DNA of 64,000 nt from Fluviicola sp. (GTDB taxonomy: Bacteria; Bacteroidota; Bacteroidia; Flavobacteriales_D; Crocinitomicaceae): the NCBI GenBank assembly GCA_029866325.1, contig JARWZO010000031.1, positions 239,131 to 303,130 on the forward strand, written 5' to 3'. Every line of letters begins with the position of its first letter. Position 1 is the first letter of the stretch. A program made the translations under genes and the position numbers. Below the pieces are notes generated by a model. That model did no database searches. It saw only the letters and a list, made by a program, of their open reading frames with translations, and was not told the DNA's origin. Positions 45,815 through 54,337 of this stretch are shown one piece after another.

Positions 45815-48685
45815 CTAATATTTGTGTTTTGTAGGCAGTTTTAATGTCACCCTGGTTCCTGATGGATTTCCATCCGTTTCGAGATCTTCGTAGGTAAAAC
45901 CAAGCTCTTCCTGAAAGTGATCTCCCAAAATTTCGAATCGGCGTTTGATGGCATTCACCGAAAACGATTCATGCTGCGATCGCTGTCTGGCTTTGATTTC
46001 ACGTGCGCGTTTTCTTCCTACTCCATTATCGGTAATTTCACAAATCAGCGATTCGTTTAAGTGGAATCGGATCAGCAATTCCTTTCTCCCTTCTTTGTGC
46101 AAGAGCCCATGTACCAGCGCATTTTCAATAAAAGGTTGAATCAGCATAGGCGGAATGAAGATGTCTTCGATACCGTTTGTTTCGATGGTAAACACCAAAT
46201 CTTCTTTAAACCGCAGTTTTTCCAGCGAAAGGTACAATTCTATGAGCTTGATTTCTTGTTCGAATTCAATGAAATCTTTATCGGAATAGTTGAGTGTTCT
46301 GCGCACGAGGTTCGAGAACTTGGTAATGAAGGTGTACGAATTATCGATATCGCCTTTCAACACCAAATCCTGAATGGAATTCAGCGAATTGAAAATAAAA
46401 TGTGGATTCATTTGTGACTGAATAGCTGTGAGTCTGGAGGCATTCAGTTCATTGATTTGTTGGGCTTTTTTGCGTTGAATGGCCAATTGCCGACGAAAGA
46501 ACATGGTTACAATCCCTAAAGCCAGCAGCACTATTCCGGCAGTAAACCACCATTTTTGGTAGAAAGGAGCTGCTACCGAAAACGAATAGCGGATCGGCGG
46601 ACTAAACACACCATTGTTTTCTGCTTTCACGGTGAACACATAATCTCCCGGAGCCAGTGAGTTGTAAGTTACATCATGGTTGGCGTACGCATTGATCAGC
46701 CATTCATTACTCAGTCCTTTCAGTTGGTAATGGTAGCGGATATTATCCCTGTTTTTGAGGGTTGCAACCTGAAAAACGAACCTGAATTTCTTCTGATTAG
46801 GATCGAATACCATTCCTTGTTTTCCCCTCTGACGCACATCGTTGACGAAAATACGTGACAACATTAATTGTGGTGCTTCAATTTTCGAATTGATCCTATT
46901 AAGATCAAAACGTTGTACACCGCGCGAATGGGTTACCCAAAGTTCGCCATCGTGGATATGAAAATCAATGATTCTGTTTTTGGATAGTCCGGACGATTTA
47001 TTGATGTAATGCAGGATATTTCCCTTCAGGTCAAGCACCACCAAACCGATTTGTGTATTGGCATAAATGCGATCCCGATGCAATTGTAATTTCGAAACGA
47101 TCAGCACTTCGTCGTGCCGCTTTGGTGTGAACCTTCGGAGCGGTTTTCCTTTCGAAAAACAAATAATTCCATGTTTACGGGTCGAAATATAGGTTTTGTC
47201 TCCATCACCCAAAATATCTGTGACGCTGATGACTTCTCCGCGATACAGCAGGTTTCGGATGGTTCCTTTCGGATCCATGTATTTTAATCCTGAAACCGAA
47301 GAAATATACACGTAACCCGTTCTTTTCTCCACTCCCAAGGAATATGTTCGTTCTTTCAGCAGGGCTTTACTAAAGCTCACTTTGTCTGCTTTTTCATCAT
47401 AATCCATGAAAAAAACACCCAAATTGAACGCTAGCAACAAACGATTTCGGTTGATGGGAACCACATCCTTTAGAGAGCCTATCGGATAATGTGTCAACTG
47501 ATTCGTACGAACATCCAGCAACGAAAAACCTTGTACATCGGAAAGAATTTTAGCGTGTTCAGCCCAGAAAAAAAAGGTTTCAATTTGTTTATCACCCTGC
47601 TCTGAAACAACCGAATAAGATCCGTTTTCGCGCACCAGAATTTGTCCTTTTTGGTTACCCAAATACAAGCGAATGTTTTTATCGGAACAGAATCGGGTAA
47701 TGGATTGCGCTGCCAATTGTGGCTCAACATCCGACACACTGAGATCAGGAGCCACTAAAATTCCATGATCGAAGGTACAAAACAAGTAATTTCCTTCATG
47801 GTCTTTGTAGATAGTTGAAATCAGGTAATCGTTGAAACATTTGTTCCCGGAAAAAGCCGGTTTCAATTGTGCGTCAATGGCTCCAATTCCCGAAATATTA
47901 CTTCCGATCCATAAATGATCGTCTAAGCTGTAGTACCGCAGACTTTCGTTGATCGGATTCCAGGGAAGTGTTTTCAGATAAGTGAGTGCAAACAGGCGCT
48001 CATCGAACCGGTAAATGCGCTTGCTCTGACTTTCCAAGGCATACACAATTCCATCCAACCGAAAAAATGTCAATACTCCAAGACCGAGTGGTTCTTGAAT
48101 ATTCTTCACATTCAAACGCTTATGAACTGATTTTCCTTGGGCAAATACAAGGACGGAATCGGAACGACTTTCATGTTGAATTATGCTTCCATCCGATAAT
48201 AAAAACGGGTGCCCCAAGTAACAACTGTTTTTAAACTTCGTGGATTGAATCAATTGATTGTCTTCCCCCAACAAATAGTCGTTTCTGCTTGTGGAAATAA
48301 ACAACTGATTGTCGTTGGTAATCAATAGGTTCATATCGTTTCCGGTGTCCGGAATTTCAAACACCTGCGTGCAAATGCTGTTTTTGATCTGAAAAACCTG
48401 TTGATTGAGATTGATACAGTAAATCACGCCATTCCGGTTGATCACAAAATTGTAGACAGAACCGCCTTTCATGGCATCGCATTCTATCTTCGAAAAAGAA
48501 TAACCGTCGTGTTTGTAGATTCCCTCATCGGTGGCAAACCAGTAATTGTGATCACGGTCTTGAATCATACTATAGATATCGATTCCTTCAAATTGCTCTT
48601 CCGCAAATAGGAAATAAGCCGGTTGCTGCGCTTTCGATTGAAACAGCAATAAGGCGAAAAGAAAGAAGATCACATTTCTATGCAC
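45815..48685 (-). CDS. Beta-propeller sensor histidine kinase (LytS/YehU-type)
   Basis: A 956-residue sensor: signal peptide (NVIFFLFALLLFQSKAQ), a periplasmic two-component-regulator propeller with repeated DRDHNYWFATDEGIYKHDGY-like blades, a Y_Y_Y-type beta-sandwich (YHYQLKGLSNEWLINAYANH, LAPGDYVFTVKAENNG), one transmembrane helix (WWFTAGIVLLALGIVTMFF), a coiled linker and a His_kinase domain with QMNPHFIFNSLNSIQ (His about 762) and an ATPase C-terminus (ENALVHGLLHKEGRKELL, DNGVGRKRA). Propeller kinases of this kind often sense surface polysaccharide or envelope state in Bacteroidota, but they are usually hybrids; here the regulator is separate. Confidence 0.92.
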   Translation of the reverse strand: MHRNVIFFLFALLLFQSKAQQPAYFLFAEEQFEGIDIYSMIQDRDHNYWFATDEGIYKHDGYSFSKIECDAMKGGSVYNFVINRNGVIYCINLNQQVFQIKNSICTQVFEIPDTGNDMNLLITNDNQLFISTSRNDYLLGEDNQLIQSTKFKNSCYLGHPFLLSDGSIIQHESRSDSVLVFAQGKSVHKRLNVKNIQEPLGLGVLTFFRLDGIVYALESQSKRIYRFDERLFALTYLKTLPWNPINESLRYYSLDDHLWIGSNISGIGAIDAQLKPAFSGNKCFNDYLISTIYKDHEGNYLFCTFDHGILVAPDLSVSDVEPQLAAQSITRFCSDKNIRLYLGNQKGQILVRENGSYSVVSEQGDKQIETFFFWAEHAKILSDVQGFSLLDVRTNQLTHYPIGSLKDVVPINRNRLLLAFNLGVFFMDYDEKADKVSFSKALLKERTYSLGVEKRTGYVYISSVSGLKYMDPKGTIRNLLYRGEVISVTDILGDGDKTYISTRKHGIICFSKGKPLRRFTPKRHDEVLIVSKLQLHRDRIYANTQIGLVVLDLKGNILHYINKSSGLSKNRIIDFHIHDGELWVTHSRGVQRFDLNRINSKIEAPQLMLSRIFVNDVRQRGKQGMVFDPNQKKFRFVFQVATLKNRDNIRYHYQLKGLSNEWLINAYANHDVTYNSLAPGDYVFTVKAENNGVFSPPIRYSFSVAAPFYQKWWFTAGIVLLALGIVTMFFRRQLAIQRKKAQQINELNASRLTAIQSQMNPHFIFNSLNSIQDLVLKGDIDNSYTFITKFSNLVRRTLNYSDKDFIEFEQEIKLIELYLSLEKLRFKEDLVFTIETNGIEDIFIPPMLIQPFIENALVHGLLHKEGRKELLIRFHLNESLICEITDNGVGRKRAREIKARQRSQHESFSVNAIKRRFEILGDHFQEELGFTYEDLETDGNPSGTRVTLKLPTKHKY

Positions 48686-48803
48686 CTTACAAATATAAAA
48701 TTAGCTGTGAGCCGAAACAGATAAAATTGAGGAACCGGAGATTTTTGGCAGGAATGGATTGGTTTTACCTCTGTGCGGAATTGGTTTTGTTGTAGGCGCG
48801 GGA

Positions 48804-48861
48804 TTGGGTTTATTGTAAGTAAGCGCGGGATGCGTCCCGCGCCTACTTACAATAAACCCAA
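48804..48861. repeat. 27-bp hairpin between divergent genes
   Basis: The arms 48804-48830 and 48835-48861 are complementary with one mismatch around loop tgcg. The inner part is agcgcgggatgcgtcccgcg. Part of the left arm (taggcgcgggattggg) is present a second time just upstream at 48793-48808. It lies between a minus-strand and a plus-strand gene start, where a terminator is not expected. Confidence 0.85.
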
Positions 48862-49023
48862 TTCCATTTGAAAAAATATCCTAAAATTTCATTCTAATTT
48901 CAGAGGAAATATACATTTACAGTATTGAATGTAACCGTTCAGATCGCTGCTTATTTGGAACCCTCCTTCCACACTACGCTCCCTATCGGAATTGATTCTT
49001 TCAGAATTTAATTTTACGCTATT

Positions 49024-50979
49024 ATGGAACATTTTTTTATGACTTATTGGTGGATTTTCGTAGTGGTACTATGCCTTGTACTCTACAAATTCATTTTGCG
49101 GTTTCTCTTCGGAATGGTGATCGTTCCCGAAGATAAAATCGGTTTGGTAACCAAAAAATTCGTCTTATTCGGCGATAACAAAGAGTTGCCAGACGGACGG
49201 ATTATCGCCACATTGGGCGAAGCAGGTTTTCAGGCCAAAACCTTGGCTCCGGGATTGTATTTCTGGAAATGGGTGTGGCAGTTTGAAATCACCATGGAAT
49301 CATTTACCATTATTCCGGAGGGGAAAATTGGGTTGGTGATGGCCAAAGACGGTGCTGAAATTCCTACGGGAAACATCCTAGGTCGCCGTATTGAATGCGA
49401 TAATTTTCAGGATGCTGATTTGTTTTTGAAAAATCACGGCCAACGTGGTAGACAAACCAATTACATCACAGCAGGTTCGTACCGTCTCAACACGATGTTG
49501 TTTCAGATTTCAATCACCGATATGGTGCGCATCCATGAAAGCATGGTGGGAATTGTGACCACACTCGATGGACAACCGATCGAAGCGGGTCAAATTGCCG
49601 GAAAAGTGGTAGAGGGCCACAACAATTTCCAGAATTTCGATGCGTTTTTGGAACTGGGTGGAAACCGCGGTTTGCAACCAACCGTTATTCTGGCGGGTTC
49701 TTACAACTTGAATCCATGGGCGATTCAGGTAGAAGAAACTCCCATGACTGAAATTCCAATCGGATATGTGGGTGTAGTGATTTCCTATATCGGGCAAGAC
49801 GGACACGATAGAACCGGAGTTGATTTCAAACACGGAAACATTGTAGACAAAGGATACAAAGGTGTTTGGTTGGAACCATTCGGACCGGGAAAATACCCGA
49901 TCAATAAATATGTAATGAAGGTGGAATTGGTACCGACAACCAACCTGGTATTGAACTGGGCTTCCGCACGCAGTGAATCGCATAACTTAGACAAACATTT
50001 GTCGACCATTACGGTGCGTTCTAAAGACGGTTTCCCGTTCAATCTCGATGTATCACAGATCATCCATGTTCCTACTAACGAAGCTCCGAAAGTCATTGCG
50101 CGTTTCGGAAACATGGTAAACCTGGTATCGCAAGTATTGGAACCGACCATTGGCAACTATTTCCGTAACTCGGCGCAAGACAGCGACGTGATTGCCTTCT
50201 TGAGCTCGCGTAAAGAACGTCAGGAATCGGCCAAAGAACACATCAAGAAAGTATTGGACGAATACAACGTAAACGCCGTAGACACCTTGATCGGGGATAT
50301 TGTTCCACCGGAGTCGCTGATGAAAACGTTGACTGATCGTAAAATTGCCGAAGAACAAAAGGTGACCTACGAAACGCAAAAACAAGCGCAGGAAACGCGT
50401 CAAGGGATGGAAAAGGAAACTGCTATCGCCGACATGCAGAAAGATATCGTAAAAGCGCAGCAGAGTGTTGAAATTGCTGAACGAACAGCTAACGCAGCCG
50501 TTAAAAAATCGGAAGGTGAAGCCACCAGTGTGAAACTGGCTGTAAGTGCCGAGGCCGAAGCAACCAAAATGCGTGCATTCGCCGAAGCGGAAGCCACCAA
50601 AGCACGTGCGAAAGCAGAGTCGGAAGCGGTGAAACTCAAAGCCGATGCCGAAGCGGAACGCATCTCACTCACAGGTGCAGCCGAAGCGGGTAAAATTGCC
50701 GCTATCGGTAAATCGAATGCAGAAGCTTATGAACTTGCCGTTGAAGCCTTGGGTGGAGATAATTTCACCCGTTTCAAAATCACCGAAGAATTGTCGAAAG
50801 GTCAGGTGAAACTGATTCCGGATATATTGATCGGCGGTAACAACGGCAGCGGTTCGGCCATTGATGGATTATTGGGGTTAAAACTCATGGAAATGATGGA
50901 TCCAGAGAAAAAACAAGAGGCAACAGCAGTTGTGATTCCTCCGAAAGATCCACCACAAGCACCTAAAAAGGAGAAATAA
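49024..50979 (+). CDS. Flotillin-like SPFH protein with repeated N-terminal modules
   Basis: A 651-residue membrane protein. One N-terminal helix (YWWIFVVVLCLVLYKFILRF) is followed by about four related modules beginning IVPEDKIGLV, IIPEGKIGLV, IHESMVGIV and IPIGYVGVV. Modules 2 and 3 share FLKNHGQRGRQTNYITAGSY / FLELGGNRGLQPTVILAGSY. Then comes the SPFH/band-7 core (SKDGFPFNLDVSQIIHV) and a long Ala/Glu coiled coil (AEAEATKMRAFAEAEATKAR). Flotillins form membrane-associated oligomeric cages. The stop codon lies inside a palindromic repeat. Confidence 0.85.
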   Translation: MEHFFMTYWWIFVVVLCLVLYKFILRFLFGMVIVPEDKIGLVTKKFVLFGDNKELPDGRIIATLGEAGFQAKTLAPGLYFWKWVWQFEITMESFTIIPEGKIGLVMAKDGAEIPTGNILGRRIECDNFQDADLFLKNHGQRGRQTNYITAGSYRLNTMLFQISITDMVRIHESMVGIVTTLDGQPIEAGQIAGKVVEGHNNFQNFDAFLELGGNRGLQPTVILAGSYNLNPWAIQVEETPMTEIPIGYVGVVISYIGQDGHDRTGVDFKHGNIVDKGYKGVWLEPFGPGKYPINKYVMKVELVPTTNLVLNWASARSESHNLDKHLSTITVRSKDGFPFNLDVSQIIHVPTNEAPKVIARFGNMVNLVSQVLEPTIGNYFRNSAQDSDVIAFLSSRKERQESAKEHIKKVLDEYNVNAVDTLIGDIVPPESLMKTLTDRKIAEEQKVTYETQKQAQETRQGMEKETAIADMQKDIVKAQQSVEIAERTANAAVKKSEGEATSVKLAVSAEAEATKMRAFAEAEATKARAKAESEAVKLKADAEAERISLTGAAEAGKIAAIGKSNAEAYELAVEALGGDNFTRFKITEELSKGQVKLIPDILIGGNNGSGSAIDGLLGLKLMEMMDPEKKQEATAVVIPPKDPPQAPKKEK

Positions 50980-51018
50980 ATAGTAGGGGCGACTCGCGAG
51001 TTGCCCCTACTATTTATT
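50975..51018. repeat. REP-like palindrome at the SPFH gene end
   Basis: A near-perfect 44-bp palindrome: aataaatagtaggggcgact joined to cgcgagttgcccctactatt. The centre is actcgcgagt and there is one G-T pair. It includes the SPFH stop codon and probably serves as its terminator although no T-run follows. The same core is seen at 43989-44006. Confidence 0.85.
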
Positions 51019-51045
51019 CAATTATAGTTGATTAAATTAGATACC

Positions 51046-51543
51046 ATGAAACAGTTCGACTGGACATCCTTTACACAGCGCATTGCTATACAAACAACTA
51101 TGGAAAAAGCTTACAATGCCTGGACAACCAAGCAGAGTATCGAACAATGGTTTCTAAGCACGGCTGTTTTTACCGATCACAATGGAAATCTCATTCCTGC
51201 GAAAGACAATGTTTTCGAAGGTGCGAAGTACGATTGGAACTGGTTTTTGTACGAACCCACCGAAAGCGGAAAAATTACATCGGCCAACGGTGTGGATTTT
51301 TTCCAATTTACCTTTGCAGGAGCATGTTTGGTAGATATTCGTTTAAAGCAAGTAGATGAATGTGTTGTGGTGGAATTAAAACAATACAATATCCCCACCG
51401 ATGAAGCCTCCATGCGTAGCATTCGTTTGGGTTGTCACACCGGTTGGGCGTTTTATCTTGTCAACCTGAAATCGGTATTGGAAGGTGGATTGGATTTACG
51501 GAACAAAGATGAGCGCTTCATGCCACCGATGGTGAATAGTTAA
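51046..51543 (+). CDS. SRPBCC/AHSA1-like START-domain protein
   Basis: A 165-residue soluble protein, started at MKQFDWTSFTQRIAI; a TTG six codons earlier is less plausible. The N-terminus IAIQTTMEKAYNAWTTKQSI EQWF-like pattern and the C-terminal long helix with HTGWAFYLVNLKSVLEGG are typical of the Aha1/SRPBCC hydrophobic-pocket fold. Ligand unknown. Confidence 0.85.
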   Translation: MKQFDWTSFTQRIAIQTTMEKAYNAWTTKQSIEQWFLSTAVFTDHNGNLIPAKDNVFEGAKYDWNWFLYEPTESGKITSANGVDFFQFTFAGACLVDIRLKQVDECVVVELKQYNIPTDEASMRSIRLGCHTGWAFYLVNLKSVLEGGLDLRNKDERFMPPMVNS

Positions 51544-51679
51544 TCATCTAACGTTAATTGCTACTGTAACCATTTTGACCACGAATCAACCTAAGGTAGA
51601 AACGGGGTCGGAAAAAGTGAAGAACCAATGTAAAGCGGGACAAAGCTCAACTATAAAACAATAGTATCGATTTAAGAAG

Positions 51680-51865
51680 CTATTTTTTCGCAGACCCACT
51701 ATGACGAATAACCGTAATCACACCCAATAAAAAAAGAATGCCCGGGTAGAGGAACAATTTTCCGGTGAATAAAAACGGTAAAGCAAACCAAGCTAATCCG
51801 ATCAGGATCATCAAAGCACCCAATACTACGCCATTATACATGTCAGGATGTTTGCTGTTGCTCAT
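51680..51865 (-). CDS. Small two-helix membrane protein
   Basis: A 61-residue protein with two hydrophobic segments (NGVVLGALMILIGLAWFALP and LFLYPGILFLLGVITVI) and polar ends, and the basic tail RHSGSAKK. No family recognised. It stands alone between two plus-strand genes; coding is supported by a good membrane topology and a clean ATG start. Confidence 0.5.
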   Translation of the reverse strand: MSNSKHPDMYNGVVLGALMILIGLAWFALPFLFTGKLFLYPGILFLLGVITVIRHSGSAKK

Positions 51866-51961
51866 AGACTAAATAGTTCTATTGCAAAAGTACGGCTTTC
51901 CGATTGTTTTATCCAAAAGAAATAGTTCGTTCTTTTTCGCGTTAAAGGGTTAAATGGCATT

Positions 51962-52342
51962 ATGAAATCTCCATCAACAGCTTCCAGCGTTTTCTTCAGC
52001 AAATTCGGCCTACGACACGTGTTTATTGCGCTAACAATGCTGCTTGCATTCGGCTCTGTAACGGTAAGTGCAGGTTGCAAGAAAAAGAAAAACAAGGTAA
52101 CGCCTGTTTGTGATGGAACAAACGCTACCTATAATTCCACGGTAAAATCCATTGTCAATGCCAATTGTGTGAGTTGCCATTCAAGCTATTCTTCATACAG
52201 CGGCCTTTCGGGCATTATTAGCAACGGACAATTCAATCAACATGTGCAGGTTGATCAGGATATGCCAAAAGACGGCGACTTATCTGCCGATGAATTGAAC
52301 AAAATTCAATGTTGGGTTGATGCCGGATATCCCGAGAATTAA
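51962..52342 (+). CDS. Secreted protein with a c-type heme motif
   Basis: A 126-residue exported protein: a basic N-terminus, the hydrophobic helix FIALTMLLAFGSVTVSAGC (possible lipobox Cys) and a Lys-rich stretch. A mature domain follows with NANCVSCHSSYSSY, a CxxCH heme-binding site, and a distal Met in DQDMPKDGDLSADELN. The layout resembles the small cytochrome c-like domains that Bacteroidota attach to lipoproteins. Its TAA stop overlaps the stop of the convergent cyclase gene (shared TTAA). Confidence 0.7.
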   Translation: MKSPSTASSVFFSKFGLRHVFIALTMLLAFGSVTVSAGCKKKKNKVTPVCDGTNATYNSTVKSIVNANCVSCHSSYSSYSGLSGIISNGQFNQHVQVDQDMPKDGDLSADELNKIQCWVDAGYPEN

Positions 52343-54192
52343 ATCTCAACAACAACACTTTCCGGCTGATATTCTACAAAATACATGTTTACTTTTCCCT
52401 TGCCTTTTGCTTCAATTTCTCCGCGGAAAGTACATGCATAGTTTGACTGCACCAACTGATAAGTGGTTTCGGAAACATTCACCTTGCCTACTTCTCCCGA
52501 ACTTTCCATGCGGGCAGCGGTGTTAACTGAATCACCCCAAATATCGTAAGCAAATTTCTTCACTCCTACAATTCCTGCTACCACTTCTCCGGTGTGAATA
52601 CCGATACGGATTTCAAAGAAAAGTCTGTTTTCAGCCTGTCGCTGACGTTTGTAGTCTTCCATGAAATCGCGGATCTCTAGCGCCGCAGCAACCATCTTAA
52701 TCGCATGCTCCGGACTCTCAACCGGCAGACCGGAAACCGCCATGTAGGCATCGCCGATGGTTTTAATTTTTTCGATGTCGTATCGGGTAATGATTTCATC
52801 AAATTTGCGGAAGCAATGGTCTATTTCGGCCACTAAGTCGTGTGGATTCATTTGTTCCGAAAGTTGCGTAAATCCTTTGAAATCGGTAAAGAGAATACTC
52901 ACTTCTTCGTATTGACGAGCGTCGGAAGCACCTTTCAGTTTCAACTCTTCGGCCACTTCTTCTGGCAAGATGTTCAATAACAAATCGTCGCTCAACTTTT
53001 TTCCTTTTCTGATGCGGTTTCGCTGATACAGAAAGATGATTGCAAACAACAGCATCACTGAAAATCCGCCGATAAACCCGTTACTCACCCATTTTGCGTG
53101 CAAGAGTTCTTTTTTCGCAACCGCTTGTTTTTTATCAAAATCAAACTGCAACTGCATCGTAACCATCTTTTTGGTATTCTCCTGGCTGAATGCCGAATCT
53201 TTTGCCGCTTCGAACAGTTTATAGTATTTCAACGAACCATCCATATCTCCGAGCAATTCAAGTGTTTTGCTCAATGATTGGTAATACAATGAAAGGTCGC
53301 CCAAATTCCCGATTTCATTAAACAGTTCAATACCGTCATTCAAGTAACTTTTTGCCAGCAACAAGGCTTTTTGGCGATCTCCACCTGCATGCTTTTTCAA
53401 TGCGCCAACATCATTTGTTTCTACCATTTTCAGGTAAACGTTACCGATACTGGAAATATGAACAGCCAAAAACAAGTTGTTGCCCGTTTCTTTATTGAGT
53501 TCAATAGCCTTCTGAAAATAGGCTAGCGAAGTATCCAACTCACCCATTTCAAAATTCACAGTTGCCATGTTGCTGATGTTCGACTCCAAACCACTTATAT
53601 CACCTTCCTCCTGCTTCATGATCAGTGACCGTCGATAAATAGCCAATGCCTTTTTGTACTGCTTTTGCTTGGTATAAACCACTCCAATATTGTTGAGCGT
53701 CTTAGCGATAGCAGGTCGGTGATCGATTTTTTCAAACTGATTCAACGCACCCTGATAAAAGGAGAGCGCTTTATCCTGATCTCCCATTTCACTGTAAATC
53801 AATCCTATTGATAGTTTTACTTTTCCGATTCCGGTAACATCATCCAGTTCTTCGAAAGTTTTTAGTGCTTTGAAATAATAATCGAGCGCCACCGGGTACA
53901 ATGACTGAGCTCCATAACCCATTCCGATATTGCGATTTGCTCCTGCAGCTCCTTTGTCGAACTCCAGTTTCTGCGACAGCATCAATGCTTTTTTTCCGAA
54001 ATAAATGGTTTTTGCAGGTGCAATTCGTGCATACTCAAAACTCAAGTCTAGTAGCAGATTGACTTTGTTGGTATCTTCTTTTGCTTTGGGTAATCTTGTT
54101 TCCAGAGAATCAATGAGATCCTGACCTTGTTTTTGTCCGAAAGCGGACAAGGCAAAACACACTAGTGCAGTAAAAATGAGTAACTTTTTCAT
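52339..54192 (-). CDS. TPR-containing class III adenylate cyclase
   Basis: A 617-residue exported membrane protein: signal peptide (LLIFTALVCFALSAFGQ), five to six TPRs (VKLSIGLIYSEMGDQDKALS, AKTLNNIGVVYTKQKQYKKA), a transmembrane helix (GFIGGFSVMLLFAIIFLY) and a cytoplasmic cyclase catalytic domain (about 430-610). Metal-binding Asp residues are in LFTDFKGFT and IGDAYM. The purine-selecting pair is Lys (KIKTIGD) and Asp (YDIWGD), which indicates ATP rather than GTP, and NTAARMES has the catalytic Asn/Arg. It should make cAMP in response to an extracytoplasmic signal. Confidence 0.88.
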   Translation of the reverse strand: MKKLLIFTALVCFALSAFGQKQGQDLIDSLETRLPKAKEDTNKVNLLLDLSFEYARIAPAKTIYFGKKALMLSQKLEFDKGAAGANRNIGMGYGAQSLYPVALDYYFKALKTFEELDDVTGIGKVKLSIGLIYSEMGDQDKALSFYQGALNQFEKIDHRPAIAKTLNNIGVVYTKQKQYKKALAIYRRSLIMKQEEGDISGLESNISNMATVNFEMGELDTSLAYFQKAIELNKETGNNLFLAVHISSIGNVYLKMVETNDVGALKKHAGGDRQKALLLAKSYLNDGIELFNEIGNLGDLSLYYQSLSKTLELLGDMDGSLKYYKLFEAAKDSAFSQENTKKMVTMQLQFDFDKKQAVAKKELLHAKWVSNGFIGGFSVMLLFAIIFLYQRNRIRKGKKLSDDLLLNILPEEVAEELKLKGASDARQYEEVSILFTDFKGFTQLSEQMNPHDLVAEIDHCFRKFDEIITRYDIEKIKTIGDAYMAVSGLPVESPEHAIKMVAAALEIRDFMEDYKRQRQAENRLFFEIRIGIHTGEVVAGIVGVKKFAYDIWGDSVNTAARMESSGEVGKVNVSETTYQLVQSNYACTFRGEIEAKGKGKVNMYFVEYQPESVVVEI

Positions 54193-54337
54193 AGCTGTTA
54201 TTTAGTCGATTGTTTGTTGAGGCGAAAATAATCCCAACAAACCTGACCAGCTAGAAAAGAGGTCTTACAAAAAATTACAATGGTGAAAATTATTGAATTT
54301 CAGCAGGATACAACTGCTCTTTCAACAACGGTTTTTT

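Noticed and set aside
49024..50979. Reading the SPFH gene as a fusion of several proteins
   Set aside because: The frame is continuous, the modules are mutually similar, and a single membrane helix and one SPFH core are present.
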